DNA of 43,011 bases, from assembly GCA_013044085.1 (NCBI GenBank), contig JABEVI010000034.1, positions 1-43,011 of the forward strand, in the 5' to 3' direction. This stretch comes from Steroidobacteraceae bacterium (GTDB lineage Bacteria; Pseudomonadota; Gammaproteobacteria; Steroidobacterales; Steroidobacteraceae). Positions 1 through 10,542 of the stretch are shown here, piece after piece. How positions within the stretch are numbered: position 1 is the stretch's first letter; every line of letters begins with the position of its first letter. Position numbers and translations under genes: made by a program. The notes under the pieces were generated by a model. The model searched no databases. It was not told the DNA's origin and saw only the letters and a list, made by a program, of their open reading frames with translations.

Positions 1-3
1 ACC

Positions 4-1857
4 TTGCTTGGCTCGCAGGCCCCGCTCGGCACCGTGCTCGAGGGTCTGGTCCGCTATGTCGAGGGGTGGACCGACGGAATGCTGTGCAGCGTGATGCTGG
101 TCGATGAGACGGGCAAGCGGTTGCGACTATGCGCGGCGCCGAGCTTTCCCGGCGGGTATGCCGAGGCGGCCCGCGTGGTATCCATCGCCGAGGGCGAGGG
201 CTCGTGTGGAACGGCCGCCGCCCGCAAGCAAATGGTCATCGTGGATGATGTCGAGACCTCTGCCTTGTGGCGCCGTTACGCATCTCTGGCGGTCTCGTTC
301 GGCTTGCGCGCGTGCTGGTCGGTACCGGTCCTCGACGATGCACAGCGGCTCGTCGGGACGCTCGCGCTGTATTACACGGTGCCGCGCAGACCGTCCGGCG
401 CGGAAATGAAGTTCATCGAATTCGCCGCACAGTTGACCGCGTTCGTGATCCGCCGCCATGCGGAACTGGCCGAATTGCGCAACGGTGCGGCGCGCCTGAA
501 CGCGGTGGCCGGCACCGGGATCGGTCTTTGGGAACGCGTCGCCACGAACGAACGTCGATGGCTGGATGACTGGTGCGGGAGGCTCGGCATCGATCCGTGT
601 GACGGGGCGAATTTCGAGGATCGCTGGTGCGCGCAAATTCACCCCGCGGACATCAGCCGCTATCGCTCGCGTCAGGCTGCGAGCACGCCGGTCGCCGCAG
701 GCCCGTATGTCATCGATTTCCGGGTGCGAACCGCCCGAGGGGGCTGGCGCTGGGTGCAGGAGCGCAGCGCGACGGCGGTGCCGGATGCCGGCGGCACATT
801 GACGTCCCGGATCGGCGTCTGCATCGATATCGACGAACGCAAGAGGGCGGAATTCGAGCGCAGCCTCGCCGCCGAGCGCTACCGTACGCTCGCGCGCCTG
901 GTGCGGGGTCATGTCTTCGAAGCGCGCATCGATTTGAATGGGCGCATCGAATTCACCTGGGCGGATGACGAATTCGCGGGGATATTCGGCTGTGAACGCG
1001 AGGAGCTCAATCGTCGCGGCTGGCAAAGCTTCGTCGATCCGCGCGATCGGGGGGCAGCCGTGGATCGGCTGGCGGCGCTCGGGCGCGGGGAGACCGTGGA
1101 GATCGAGCTGCGGGTCTCGTCGGCGAGCGGTGAGAGGCGCTGGTTGCGCATGGCAGCCGAACCCCTGGCGGCCGCGACGCCCGATGGTGATGCGAGCGTG
1201 ATCGGCATGGCCGAGGACATCACCAATCGGAAGGCTCTGGTCGAACATATGCTCGGGGCGATCCATGGTGAACAGCGCCGAATCGGAGCCGATCTGCACG
1301 ATGGACTCGGCCAGGTGCTGACGGGGGTGAGCTTGCTGCTGCGCAGCTGTCAGACGCGCGCACTGCGCGGTGAGGCGGTCGCGCCGGATCAAATCGAACA
1401 CCTTATAGAGCTCGTCAACGGCGCGATCGAGACGACCCGCGGGCTCGCCTACGGCCTTGCGCCGGGGACGGCTGAATATGGGGGCTTGTTCTTTGCCTTG
1501 AGCGCTCTGGCGCAGCACTACCGTCAATCAGGCCTGCCGATCGAACTCGCCGCACCCGGCGAGTTCACGCTCGCGATCGATTCGGCCACGGCCGACCACC
1601 TGTATCGCATCGTTCAGGAGGCCGTGACCAATGTCGTCCGGCATGCGAATGCCACGCGGGTGAACATCAACGTCACCGTGTCGCCGGAAGCGCTGATCAT
1701 CGACGTGATCGATGACGGCAGCGGCATCCCGGAAGGTCGCAGGTCCGGGTTTGGACTGCATTCGATGCACTATCGAGCGGACGCGATCGGGGCGAGGATC
1801 TCGGTTGCGCGACTGCAGCCACGAGGAACCCGGGTCCGGGTTCGATTGAAGCGCTGA
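4..1857 (+). CDS. GAF/PAS-domain sensor histidine kinase, NarL/DegS type (HisKA_3 + HATPase_c); 5' end probably truncated by the window edge
   Basis: Long ORF open to the window edge; GAF-like N-terminus, two PAS/PAC-like segments (ERKRAEFERSLAAERYR; MAEDITNRKALVEH), HisKA_3 motif RRIGADLHDGLGQVLTGVSLLL, HATPase DHLYRIVQEAVTNVVRHANATRV and DDGSGIPEGRRSGFGLHSMHYRA. Confidence 0.9.
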   Translation: MLGSQAPLGTVLEGLVRYVEGWTDGMLCSVMLVDETGKRLRLCAAPSFPGGYAEAARVVSIAEGEGSCGTAAARKQMVIVDDVETSALWRRYASLAVSFGLRACWSVPVLDDAQRLVGTLALYYTVPRRPSGAEMKFIEFAAQLTAFVIRRHAELAELRNGAARLNAVAGTGIGLWERVATNERRWLDDWCGRLGIDPCDGANFEDRWCAQIHPADISRYRSRQAASTPVAAGPYVIDFRVRTARGGWRWVQERSATAVPDAGGTLTSRIGVCIDIDERKRAEFERSLAAERYRTLARLVRGHVFEARIDLNGRIEFTWADDEFAGIFGCEREELNRRGWQSFVDPRDRGAAVDRLAALGRGETVEIELRVSSASGERRWLRMAAEPLAAATPDGDASVIGMAEDITNRKALVEHMLGAIHGEQRRIGADLHDGLGQVLTGVSLLLRSCQTRALRGEAVAPDQIEHLIELVNGAIETTRGLAYGLAPGTAEYGGLFFALSALAQHYRQSGLPIELAAPGEFTLAIDSATADHLYRIVQEAVTNVVRHANATRVNINVTVSPEALIIDVIDDGSGIPEGRRSGFGLHSMHYRADAIGARISVARLQPRGTRVRVRLKR

Positions 1858-1991
1858 GCGTCGCGCTCCCTCTGCCGCGGACCGCGGCTCGCGATCAAGG
1901 TGGCCGCTGTCCTCGTCGCGCACCAGCCAGCCGTGACGGTGACCGCATGGCAGCGCCGTTTTAGAACTCGTCGCCACGGAGTGCTGATGCG

Positions 1992-2032
1992 AACCGGCTC
2001 CGGCTGCTTTTGATCGCAGCCGGAGCCGGGTT
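1992..2032. terminator. Hairpin between convergent genes, candidate bidirectional terminator
   Basis: Perfect 14-bp inverted repeat CCGGCTCCGGCTGC (1994-2007) / GCAGCCGGAGCCGG (2016-2029) with 8-nt loop TTTTGATC; lies between the ends of two convergent CDSs; no clear U-tract on either strand. Confidence 0.5.
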
Positions 2033-2059
2033 GTCTCATCAGACTGGAACGATCACGAA

Positions 2060-5000
2060 TCAGTCAAAGTTCGCCTTTATACCGACGAAATACTGCCGAC
2101 CGAAGATATCGTAGGTCGCCGCGTCCGTCAGCAACGGCGCACCCGCCACAAATGGCGGAGTCTTATCAAACAAATTCGTGATACCAGCAGAAATCTGCAG
2201 CTCCGAATTGATTTGGTAGTGGCCGTTCAGGTCGAAATAGCTGTACGCCGGAACACCCGCGTCACCGCTATTTACGCCATCCATCAGATTCGTCATCGAG
2301 GAGATAAAGCGCCAATGCAACGCCGCTCCGAGTGGTCCATTGGCATATCCGAGCATCGTATTGGCTTTCCAGCTCGGATGAGACAGATCAGAGATGCTCG
2401 CTCCGTCTGCGGCGATCGCCGAGTAGGTATCGGCTACCGAACCGGCCAGATTTACGCTCGGCGCCCCCAACCCCACCACTTGCAGCGACCGAAGGTATGT
2501 GACGTACGTCTGCAACAACACCCGTCCGGCGCGGCGCGACATACCCAGCGCATGCAATGGGAAGCCCCAATGCCCCTGGATGTCGACACCGTCGGTGGTG
2601 TACGAGCCGATATTTTCTTCGAACGTCTTCAGTGTCGCCAGCGCTCCGGTCGATTGATCGCGTGAGATCTGCTGGCAGAAGTAGTTGCTATTCGAATAGC
2701 TCGGATCAGCACCATTCGCATTGAAGCAGCTCTGCAGCACCAGGTCTCCAGTGACAGCACCCACCGCACCGTTGATCTTGATGTGGTAGTAGTCCATCGA
2801 CGCGCCAAGATCGCGTGCCATATCCCCATGGAAATGCGGTGTCAAAACAAAGCCGAGCGTATAGGTGTTCGCGATCTCCGGCTTCAGCTGAGTATTGCCG
2901 GTATAGACTCCATTTGCCGACGCCTCGCCGTACGAATAGGACGAGAGCAGACCGTTCGGCACACCCTGCGCCTGACACAGAGCGGCGACCTGCGTTGCAT
3001 TGGCACCAGTCCGGTACGAACTGTTGTAATTGCACGGATCGCCGGAAATGGGCACCTGTGCCTGAATGGACGGATTGTAAAGATCTTGCAGGCTCGGCGC
3101 CCGGAAGGCCCGCTGGAAGCCGCCACGGAACGTCACAGTATTATTGGCCTCCCAGTGCAGATCAGCCATCCAGGTGTTGGCGCCTCCGAACAGATCGTAT
3201 TGCGAATGCCGGCCCGCGATGTCCAACGATACGTTCTTCGCGAGAAACATATTGTGCATCACCGGCACACGCAGCTCGAGGTACACCTCGCGAACATTCT
3301 GGGTTCCGCTCGTCGAAGAAGCCAGATCGTAAGAAGGCGAGATAATTTGCTGCGGAAGGTTCGGTGCAAACGCCGGCAGGGTATTGACTGCCGGATTAAT
3401 CAGCGGAGAGGCATCATAGTTGAACGAATCGCCACGGTAGTCCGCACCGAGTGCGAATTTCAGGTTACCCTCGGGCAACTTCCACAGCGTACCGCTGCTG
3501 TCGCCCTCGAAGTACTTCTGCGTCAGCACGGAAACGTTCGTGGCCGTTCCATTGACGTACTCGAGACAACCCTTGCTCAGCGGATGGTTGCCCAACGGAT
3601 CCCAGGCATAACCGACACACGAATTACCGCTTCCCCCGAGATAGTTCGCCGTGCCATACATGATGGTCTCGAGCGCCGGGAGATTGATGTTATTGGCTTG
3701 GGAATTGTTGAAATTCGTCTGCCCATAGGATCCGAACACGTTCCAGGCCAGACTCGTCGATCCGATCGCACCCTTCAGTCCCGCAGTCAACTGATAGTCA
3801 TTGTAGTCAAATTTCTCGATACGAGGACCGAACTGGGTCGCCCATTGCTCGACAACCAGCGGCCCATTATTCGGGGTCGTCTGCGCGCCGATCAGTGTCT
3901 GGAGTGCCGCATTATTCTGCACAAACGGATTATTGAGCGGAACCAGGAGGGGCTTGGGATTTCCGTTAAAGAACGCCCCGCCCTGCAGATCCTGGGCGGT
4001 CGAGTGCATGAAATTGATCTGCCCGTACGCCCGAATGTCGTGATTGAGTTTGTAGGTCACATGCGCGAAAAGGTTATAGCGGCGAGAGGGCACCTGGGCG
4101 GCGAAATACGGCCCCAACTGGGCAATAATCTGCTGACAGTTCGGGCTGATTGCCAAACCGGGCGTCTGGCCCGTCGGCCGATAGTTCTGCACGCAATTGG
4201 GCGCATCCCCGGTGGTGAAGATCGACCCATCGTTGTTTACGCCGAGGAATCCCGGATACGCTCCGGTGCCGCTCAACGGGGTGGTCCCGGGGTATTGCGC
4301 GAGAGTCGCATTGACTGCTGAGACGGGAACGCCTCCCAATGCGAAGCGCCCTTCCGGCGGGAACGGAACCGTGCGCGCGAATTGGGGGCTTCTGAAAAAC
4401 GCCAACTGTTGGCCACTGACCGCACCTCGTTCGTTGTACTCCATGTCAACGACGGCGTTGCCCTTGTGATGCGCGAAGTTCCCGCCCATCAGCGCGCTGA
4501 AGGAGTCTTCCTTGCCGTAGCCGTGGGTCGATGCGCCGTGCTGATAGGAGAGCCGGATGCCACTGAAGTGCCGCCGAAGGCGGAAATTGACGACGCCCGC
4601 GATGGCATCAGAGCCGTAAACCGCCGACGCGCCGCCCGTAATGACGTCGACGTTCTTGATCAGCGCCATCGGGATCGTGTTCAGATCCACGGTTCCGGCA
4701 GGACTGGTCGGCACCATCCGTTGGCCGTCGAGCAGCACCAGCGTGCGCTCTGCGCCGAGCCCACGCAGGTCGGCGTACGATTGCCCACCCTGGAAGCCGG
4801 TCGCACCCTGGACGTCACCGACTTCGGTCTGTCCCTGACCGGCGGCAAACTGCGGCATCTGACCGAGCGCGGTGTCGAGAGAGACTTGACCGACGGCGGA
4901 GATTTGTCCTGCGCCCACGGTCACCAGCGGGCTTGATGCGGTGTCGCTGCGGCTCGCGATCAAGCTGCCGGTCACCACTACTGCGGCGAGCGAACTCTGC

Positions 5001-5167
5001 TGCGCAGCCGGCGACGATGCGGCGGGCTGCGTTTGAATCGGGCTACCGGGCGCGGCGGCGGCGGCAGTGGCCAGCAGGCCCGCCACGGTCGTGACGACCG
5101 CGCGTGCAAGCGGCCGCTGATGGCCGGCGCAACGACGCGCGGCAGCCGAGGAATCGGACTTGAACAT
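2060..5167 (-). CDS. TonB-dependent outer membrane receptor
   Basis: Plug motifs LAAVVVTGSLIASRSD, LRGLGAERTLVLLDGQRMVP, VDVITGGASAVYGSDAIAGVVNF; TBDR C-terminus ITNLFDKTPPF...YDIFGRQYFVGIKANFD. Start chosen at ATG 5167 (signal-like N-terminus, purine-rich RBS) rather than the ORF start at 5305. Confidence 0.93.
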   Translation of the reverse strand: MFKSDSSAAARRCAGHQRPLARAVVTTVAGLLATAAAAAPGSPIQTQPAASSPAAQQSSLAAVVVTGSLIASRSDTASSPLVTVGAGQISAVGQVSLDTALGQMPQFAAGQGQTEVGDVQGATGFQGGQSYADLRGLGAERTLVLLDGQRMVPTSPAGTVDLNTIPMALIKNVDVITGGASAVYGSDAIAGVVNFRLRRHFSGIRLSYQHGASTHGYGKEDSFSALMGGNFAHHKGNAVVDMEYNERGAVSGQQLAFFRSPQFARTVPFPPEGRFALGGVPVSAVNATLAQYPGTTPLSGTGAYPGFLGVNNDGSIFTTGDAPNCVQNYRPTGQTPGLAISPNCQQIIAQLGPYFAAQVPSRRYNLFAHVTYKLNHDIRAYGQINFMHSTAQDLQGGAFFNGNPKPLLVPLNNPFVQNNAALQTLIGAQTTPNNGPLVVEQWATQFGPRIEKFDYNDYQLTAGLKGAIGSTSLAWNVFGSYGQTNFNNSQANNINLPALETIMYGTANYLGGSGNSCVGYAWDPLGNHPLSKGCLEYVNGTATNVSVLTQKYFEGDSSGTLWKLPEGNLKFALGADYRGDSFNYDASPLINPAVNTLPAFAPNLPQQIISPSYDLASSTSGTQNVREVYLELRVPVMHNMFLAKNVSLDIAGRHSQYDLFGGANTWMADLHWEANNTVTFRGGFQRAFRAPSLQDLYNPSIQAQVPISGDPCNYNSSYRTGANATQVAALCQAQGVPNGLLSSYSYGEASANGVYTGNTQLKPEIANTYTLGFVLTPHFHGDMARDLGASMDYYHIKINGAVGAVTGDLVLQSCFNANGADPSYSNSNYFCQQISRDQSTGALATLKTFEENIGSYTTDGVDIQGHWGFPLHALGMSRRAGRVLLQTYVTYLRSLQVVGLGAPSVNLAGSVADTYSAIAADGASISDLSHPSWKANTMLGYANGPLGAALHWRFISSMTNLMDGVNSGDAGVPAYSYFDLNGHYQINSELQISAGITNLFDKTPPFVAGAPLLTDAATYDIFGRQYFVGIKANFD

Positions 5168-5338
5168 GTGCTCCCCCCCAAAAATAAGGAAATTGCGAAT
5201 CGCAACACCGGCCCACAAATATTTTTTTCTGGGCCGCATATGTAATAGACGACACAATTCGCGAAATCCTCCTGGAGATTGTCGTTTTTTGCAAAAAAAC
5301 CACAACTCGTTGCATTGGCCGGCCGCAGGCCCTAGGGC

Positions 5339-5532
5339 GAAGTTCCATAGCCGGATGGGCCGTAACCCCGGCTTGTCGGTGGACTACCACCACATTCGCA
5401 TCAATGGCGCGATCGGCAACGTGGGACTCGATGCGATCCTGTCGCGATGCTACAACGCCAACGGTGCCTGTCAGAAGATCCAGCGCGACAGCAATGGCTT
5501 CCTACGTCGGCTTCAAGGCGACCTTCAAGTAA
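5339..5532 (+). pseudogene. Decayed fragment of a second TonB-dependent receptor
   Basis: Frame 1 translates FHSRMGRNPGLSVDYHHIRINGAIGNVGLDAILSRCYNANGACQKIQRDSNG, matching FHGDMARDLGASMDYYHIKINGAVGAVTGDLVLQSCFNANG...CQQISRDQSTG of the intact neighbour; a shifted frame then gives ASYVGFKATFK* matching the TBDR C-terminal strand QYFVGIKANFD*. Confidence 0.85.
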
Positions 5533-6160
5533 AGCTCCTGAAGTAGTACCCCCCGGCTCCGGGCAGGGGATTCGACCCCGGCACCAGACTCCCCTCGTCG
5601 GTCACGATCAGGTTCATGGGGATGTCGTGCGGCTGAGGGTGGATCGTCGCGAGTCGCGAGTCTGCGTATCCGAAGCCGATCGCGAACGGCCGCGGTGAGG
5701 CCGCGGCAAGGGTCCGGTCGAAATAGCCACCCCCATAGCCGAGCCGATACCCCGACTCATCGAAGCCCACGAGGGGTACGATGACGGCCTGCGGTACCAA
5801 CAGCTCCCGCCGTTTGGGGATCGGAATGTTCCAGAACCCGGTCTGCATCGCCATGCCCGGGTACCACCGCCAGAATTCGACTGGAGCTGACTTTTCGACG
5901 ACCACCGGCAGGGCGAGCCGACCGCCGCCGGCCAGATGCCGCTTCGCGACCTCGCGGACGTCGAATTCACCGCGAATGGGCCAGCAAAAGCCGAGCACCT
6001 CGTACGGCCGCAGATCGACCGCCTGAGCCAGCGCCGCGCAGGCCCGTTCGCCGAGCGAACGGCGAACCGCCGGCGCGAGCGCCGTTCGGTGCTCGATCAG
6101 TCGCTCCCGCGTGAGCTTGCGCCACCGGCGAACCTCCTCCCAGTTCTGGGCAGGCATCAT
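5525..6160 (-). CDS. fau/ygfA: 5-formyltetrahydrofolate cyclo-ligase
   Basis: FCWPIRGEFDVR, VPLVGFDESGYRLGYGGGYFDRTLA, IGFGYADSRLATIHPQPHDIPMNLIVTDEG motifs of the 5-FCL family. Confidence 0.92.
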   Translation of the reverse strand: MMPAQNWEEVRRWRKLTRERLIEHRTALAPAVRRSLGERACAALAQAVDLRPYEVLGFCWPIRGEFDVREVAKRHLAGGGRLALPVVVEKSAPVEFWRWYPGMAMQTGFWNIPIPKRRELLVPQAVIVPLVGFDESGYRLGYGGGYFDRTLAAASPRPFAIGFGYADSRLATIHPQPHDIPMNLIVTDEGSLVPGSNPLPGAGGYYFRSFT

Positions 6161-6169
6161 CGGCCCTGC

Positions 6170-6652
6170 TCAGGAGCGAGCGGAATCGTCGGCAAGGCCG
6201 ATCTCGATCTCATGGGACCGCCGTATCGCGGACAGATCGGTGTGCAATCGGTCGTTGCGAACTCTCGGCAGCAATTCACGCAGCTTGAGCACGCTGCCGC
6301 TTTGGTTGCGTTTGAGCGCGTCGAGTCGCTGGGTCGGATGCGTCAAGGATGCCACCTCGAGGCACGTTGCCGCGGTCCGGCGGGAGCGCTTGCCGCCGAG
6401 TGCCAGCAGGTGGCGGCATAGCACGGCGTAGGAGCGGGCATGGTTGCGCCGCATGGAGCGCAGCCGTTCTTCTCCAGGGGCAAGGCCGGGCAGGTCACCG
6501 TCACCCAAGCAATCACGAGCGAGCCGCCGCCCGGCACGCTCCAGTTCAATCAATTCGCCGAGGGCCGCGATCAATTCATCCGCGCCCGCGTAACCCATAT
6601 AGACGTCACTCGCCTCGTGCATCGAACAAGCGGGCGAGACGAATTCCGGCAT
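6170..6652 (-). CDS. Small ferritin-like helical protein (DUF6306-like)
   Basis: 160 aa, YMGYAGADELIAALGELIELERAGRRLA..., E/H-rich helical pattern; ATG overlaps the TGA of the upstream permease gene. Family assignment from memory. Confidence 0.6.
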   Translation of the reverse strand: MPEFVSPACSMHEASDVYMGYAGADELIAALGELIELERAGRRLARDCLGDGDLPGLAPGEERLRSMRRNHARSYAVLCRHLLALGGKRSRRTAATCLEVASLTHPTQRLDALKRNQSGSVLKLRELLPRVRNDRLHTDLSAIRRSHEIEIGLADDSARS

Positions 6653-8142
6653 CAGCGCGGAGGTCGGCGCGCCAGGTCGCTGTGGTTCACGCCGTAGAGG
6701 AAGTACAGGATCAAGCCGGCGACCGCCCAGCCGGCGAAGAAATACTTCGTGAACGCGCTCAAGCTGAGGAACAACACCACGCAGCCGAGCACGGCGCCGA
6801 CACAGACGGGCCAGACCAGGACGTTGGGAATGCGGAACGGGCGTTTGCGATCGGGCTGGGTATAGCGCAGCGTGAGCACCCCCAGCGCGACCATTGCAAA
6901 GGCGAATAAGGTGCCGGAGTTCGACACGTCGGCGAGCAGGCCGACCGGGAAAAGGGCGGCGAAAAATGCGACCGCGGTGCCGGTGATCAGGGTGATGAGG
7001 TGCGGCGTGTGGAAACGCGGATGCACCTTGGCGAGTCCGCGCGGCAGAAGTCCGTCACGGGACATCGTGAAGAAAATGCGGGTCTGCCCGTAGATCATCA
7101 TCAGGATCACCGAAGGCAGGGCGATGCTCGCCGCGAGCGCCACCAGGTTGCCGAGCGCGGGGAAGCCGAGGTCGCGCAGGACGAAGGAGAGCGCCTGCTT
7201 GCTGCACACCAGATTGTGGATGCCTTCGCAGGCGGTCGCCATCGCGGGGCTGCCCGGTTGCAGTGCATGGCCGTCGACCATCATCGGTTGTGCGCCGTTG
7301 GCGCCCGCGGCGCCATAGCCGACCAGGAGGTAGAACACCGTGCACACCAACAGAGAGCCGATCAGCCCGATTGGCACGTTGCGGTTCGGATTGCGGGTCT
7401 CCTCGGCGGCCGTGGATACGGCATCGAAACCCACATAGGCGAAGAAGATCGAAGCCGCCGCGCCCAGCACGCCGAGCCCGCTGCCGCTCAGCGGGCTTCC
7501 CCAGCCGGTCGGCAGGAACGGGTGAAAGTTGGCACTCTTCGCGGCCGGCAGCGCCACGATCACGAAAACGGTCAGGGCGGCGACCTTGATCGACACCAGA
7601 ATGGCGTTGACCGTCGCGCTCTCAGTGGTGCCGACCACCAGCAGTCCGGTGACCGCCAGTGAGATCAGGAAGGCCACCAGGTTGAACATGCCGCCGGCGT
7701 AAGGTCCGGCGCGCAGGAATTCGGGCAGGGTGATGCCCATCGACTGCAGCAGTCCGTTGAAATAGCCGGACCAGCCCACCGCCACCGCGCCGGCGGAAAC
7801 GGCGTATTCGAGGATCAGCGCCCACCCGACCACCCAGGCGAGCGCCTCACCCATCACCGCGTAGGTGTAGGTATAGGCTGAGCCGGACACCGGCACCATC
7901 GCCGCGAGTTCCGCATAGGCGAGCGCCGCCAGGGCGCAAACCACGGCGGCGATCACGAACGAGATCATCATCGCCGGACCGGCCTTCTGCGCCGCTTCGG
8001 CGGTTAGCACGAAGATGCCGGTGCCGATGATGGCGCCGATTCCCAGCATGGTCAGCTGGAAGGCGCCGAGTTGACGCGTCAGGCTGTTCCTTTCGGCGGT
8101 GGCGAGGATGTCGTCGAGCGGCTTGACGCGAAAGGTATTCAT
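6652..8142 (-). CDS. APC-superfamily amino acid permease (cationic amino acid transporter-like)
   Basis: 496 aa, hydrophobic; LGIGAIIGTGIFVLTA, FFAYVGFDAVSTAAEETRNPNRNVPIGLIGSL. Confidence 0.92.
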   Translation of the reverse strand: MNTFRVKPLDDILATAERNSLTRQLGAFQLTMLGIGAIIGTGIFVLTAEAAQKAGPAMMISFVIAAVVCALAALAYAELAAMVPVSGSAYTYTYAVMGEALAWVVGWALILEYAVSAGAVAVGWSGYFNGLLQSMGITLPEFLRAGPYAGGMFNLVAFLISLAVTGLLVVGTTESATVNAILVSIKVAALTVFVIVALPAAKSANFHPFLPTGWGSPLSGSGLGVLGAAASIFFAYVGFDAVSTAAEETRNPNRNVPIGLIGSLLVCTVFYLLVGYGAAGANGAQPMMVDGHALQPGSPAMATACEGIHNLVCSKQALSFVLRDLGFPALGNLVALAASIALPSVILMMIYGQTRIFFTMSRDGLLPRGLAKVHPRFHTPHLITLITGTAVAFFAALFPVGLLADVSNSGTLFAFAMVALGVLTLRYTQPDRKRPFRIPNVLVWPVCVGAVLGCVVLFLSLSAFTKYFFAGWAVAGLILYFLYGVNHSDLARRPPR

Positions 8143-8230
8143 GCGTGTACTCGTGCTCCCCGTGATTTTGGATCCCTGAGCCGCAGTATCGCATGATTGA
8201 GCGGCGCTTTGCCCGCGTCTCGCCCGGCTC

Positions 8231-10480
<2,250 letters not shown>

Positions 10481-10488
10481 TCATCGAA

Positions 10489-10509
10489 GCCATAGATGAA
10501 ATCTATGGC
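10489..10509. promoter_or_regulatory. OxyR-type binding element upstream of katG
   Basis: Perfect inverted repeat GCCATAGAT-GAA-ATCTATGGC containing ATAGATGAAATCTAT (10492-10506), an exact match to the OxyR half-element ATAGnTnnnAnCTAT, about 80 bp upstream of the katG start. Confidence 0.75.
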
Positions 10510-10542
10510 CAATGCATGGCGCCGGCGAATCGGCGCACCGCC

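Noticed and set aside
127-1527. 466-aa minus-strand ORF antisense to the sensor kinase
   Set aside because: High-GC shadow ORF; low-complexity Arg/Ala/His-rich translation with no domain motifs, opposite a clear kinase.
2783-4321. 512-aa plus-strand ORF antisense to the TBDR
   Set aside because: Shadow ORF of a convincing TBDR; no recognisable motifs.
6160-6170. Possible 6S RNA next to the 5-FCL gene
   Set aside because: In many gammaproteobacteria 6S RNA lies upstream of this gene, but here only about 10 bp separate it from the next CDS, so there is no room.
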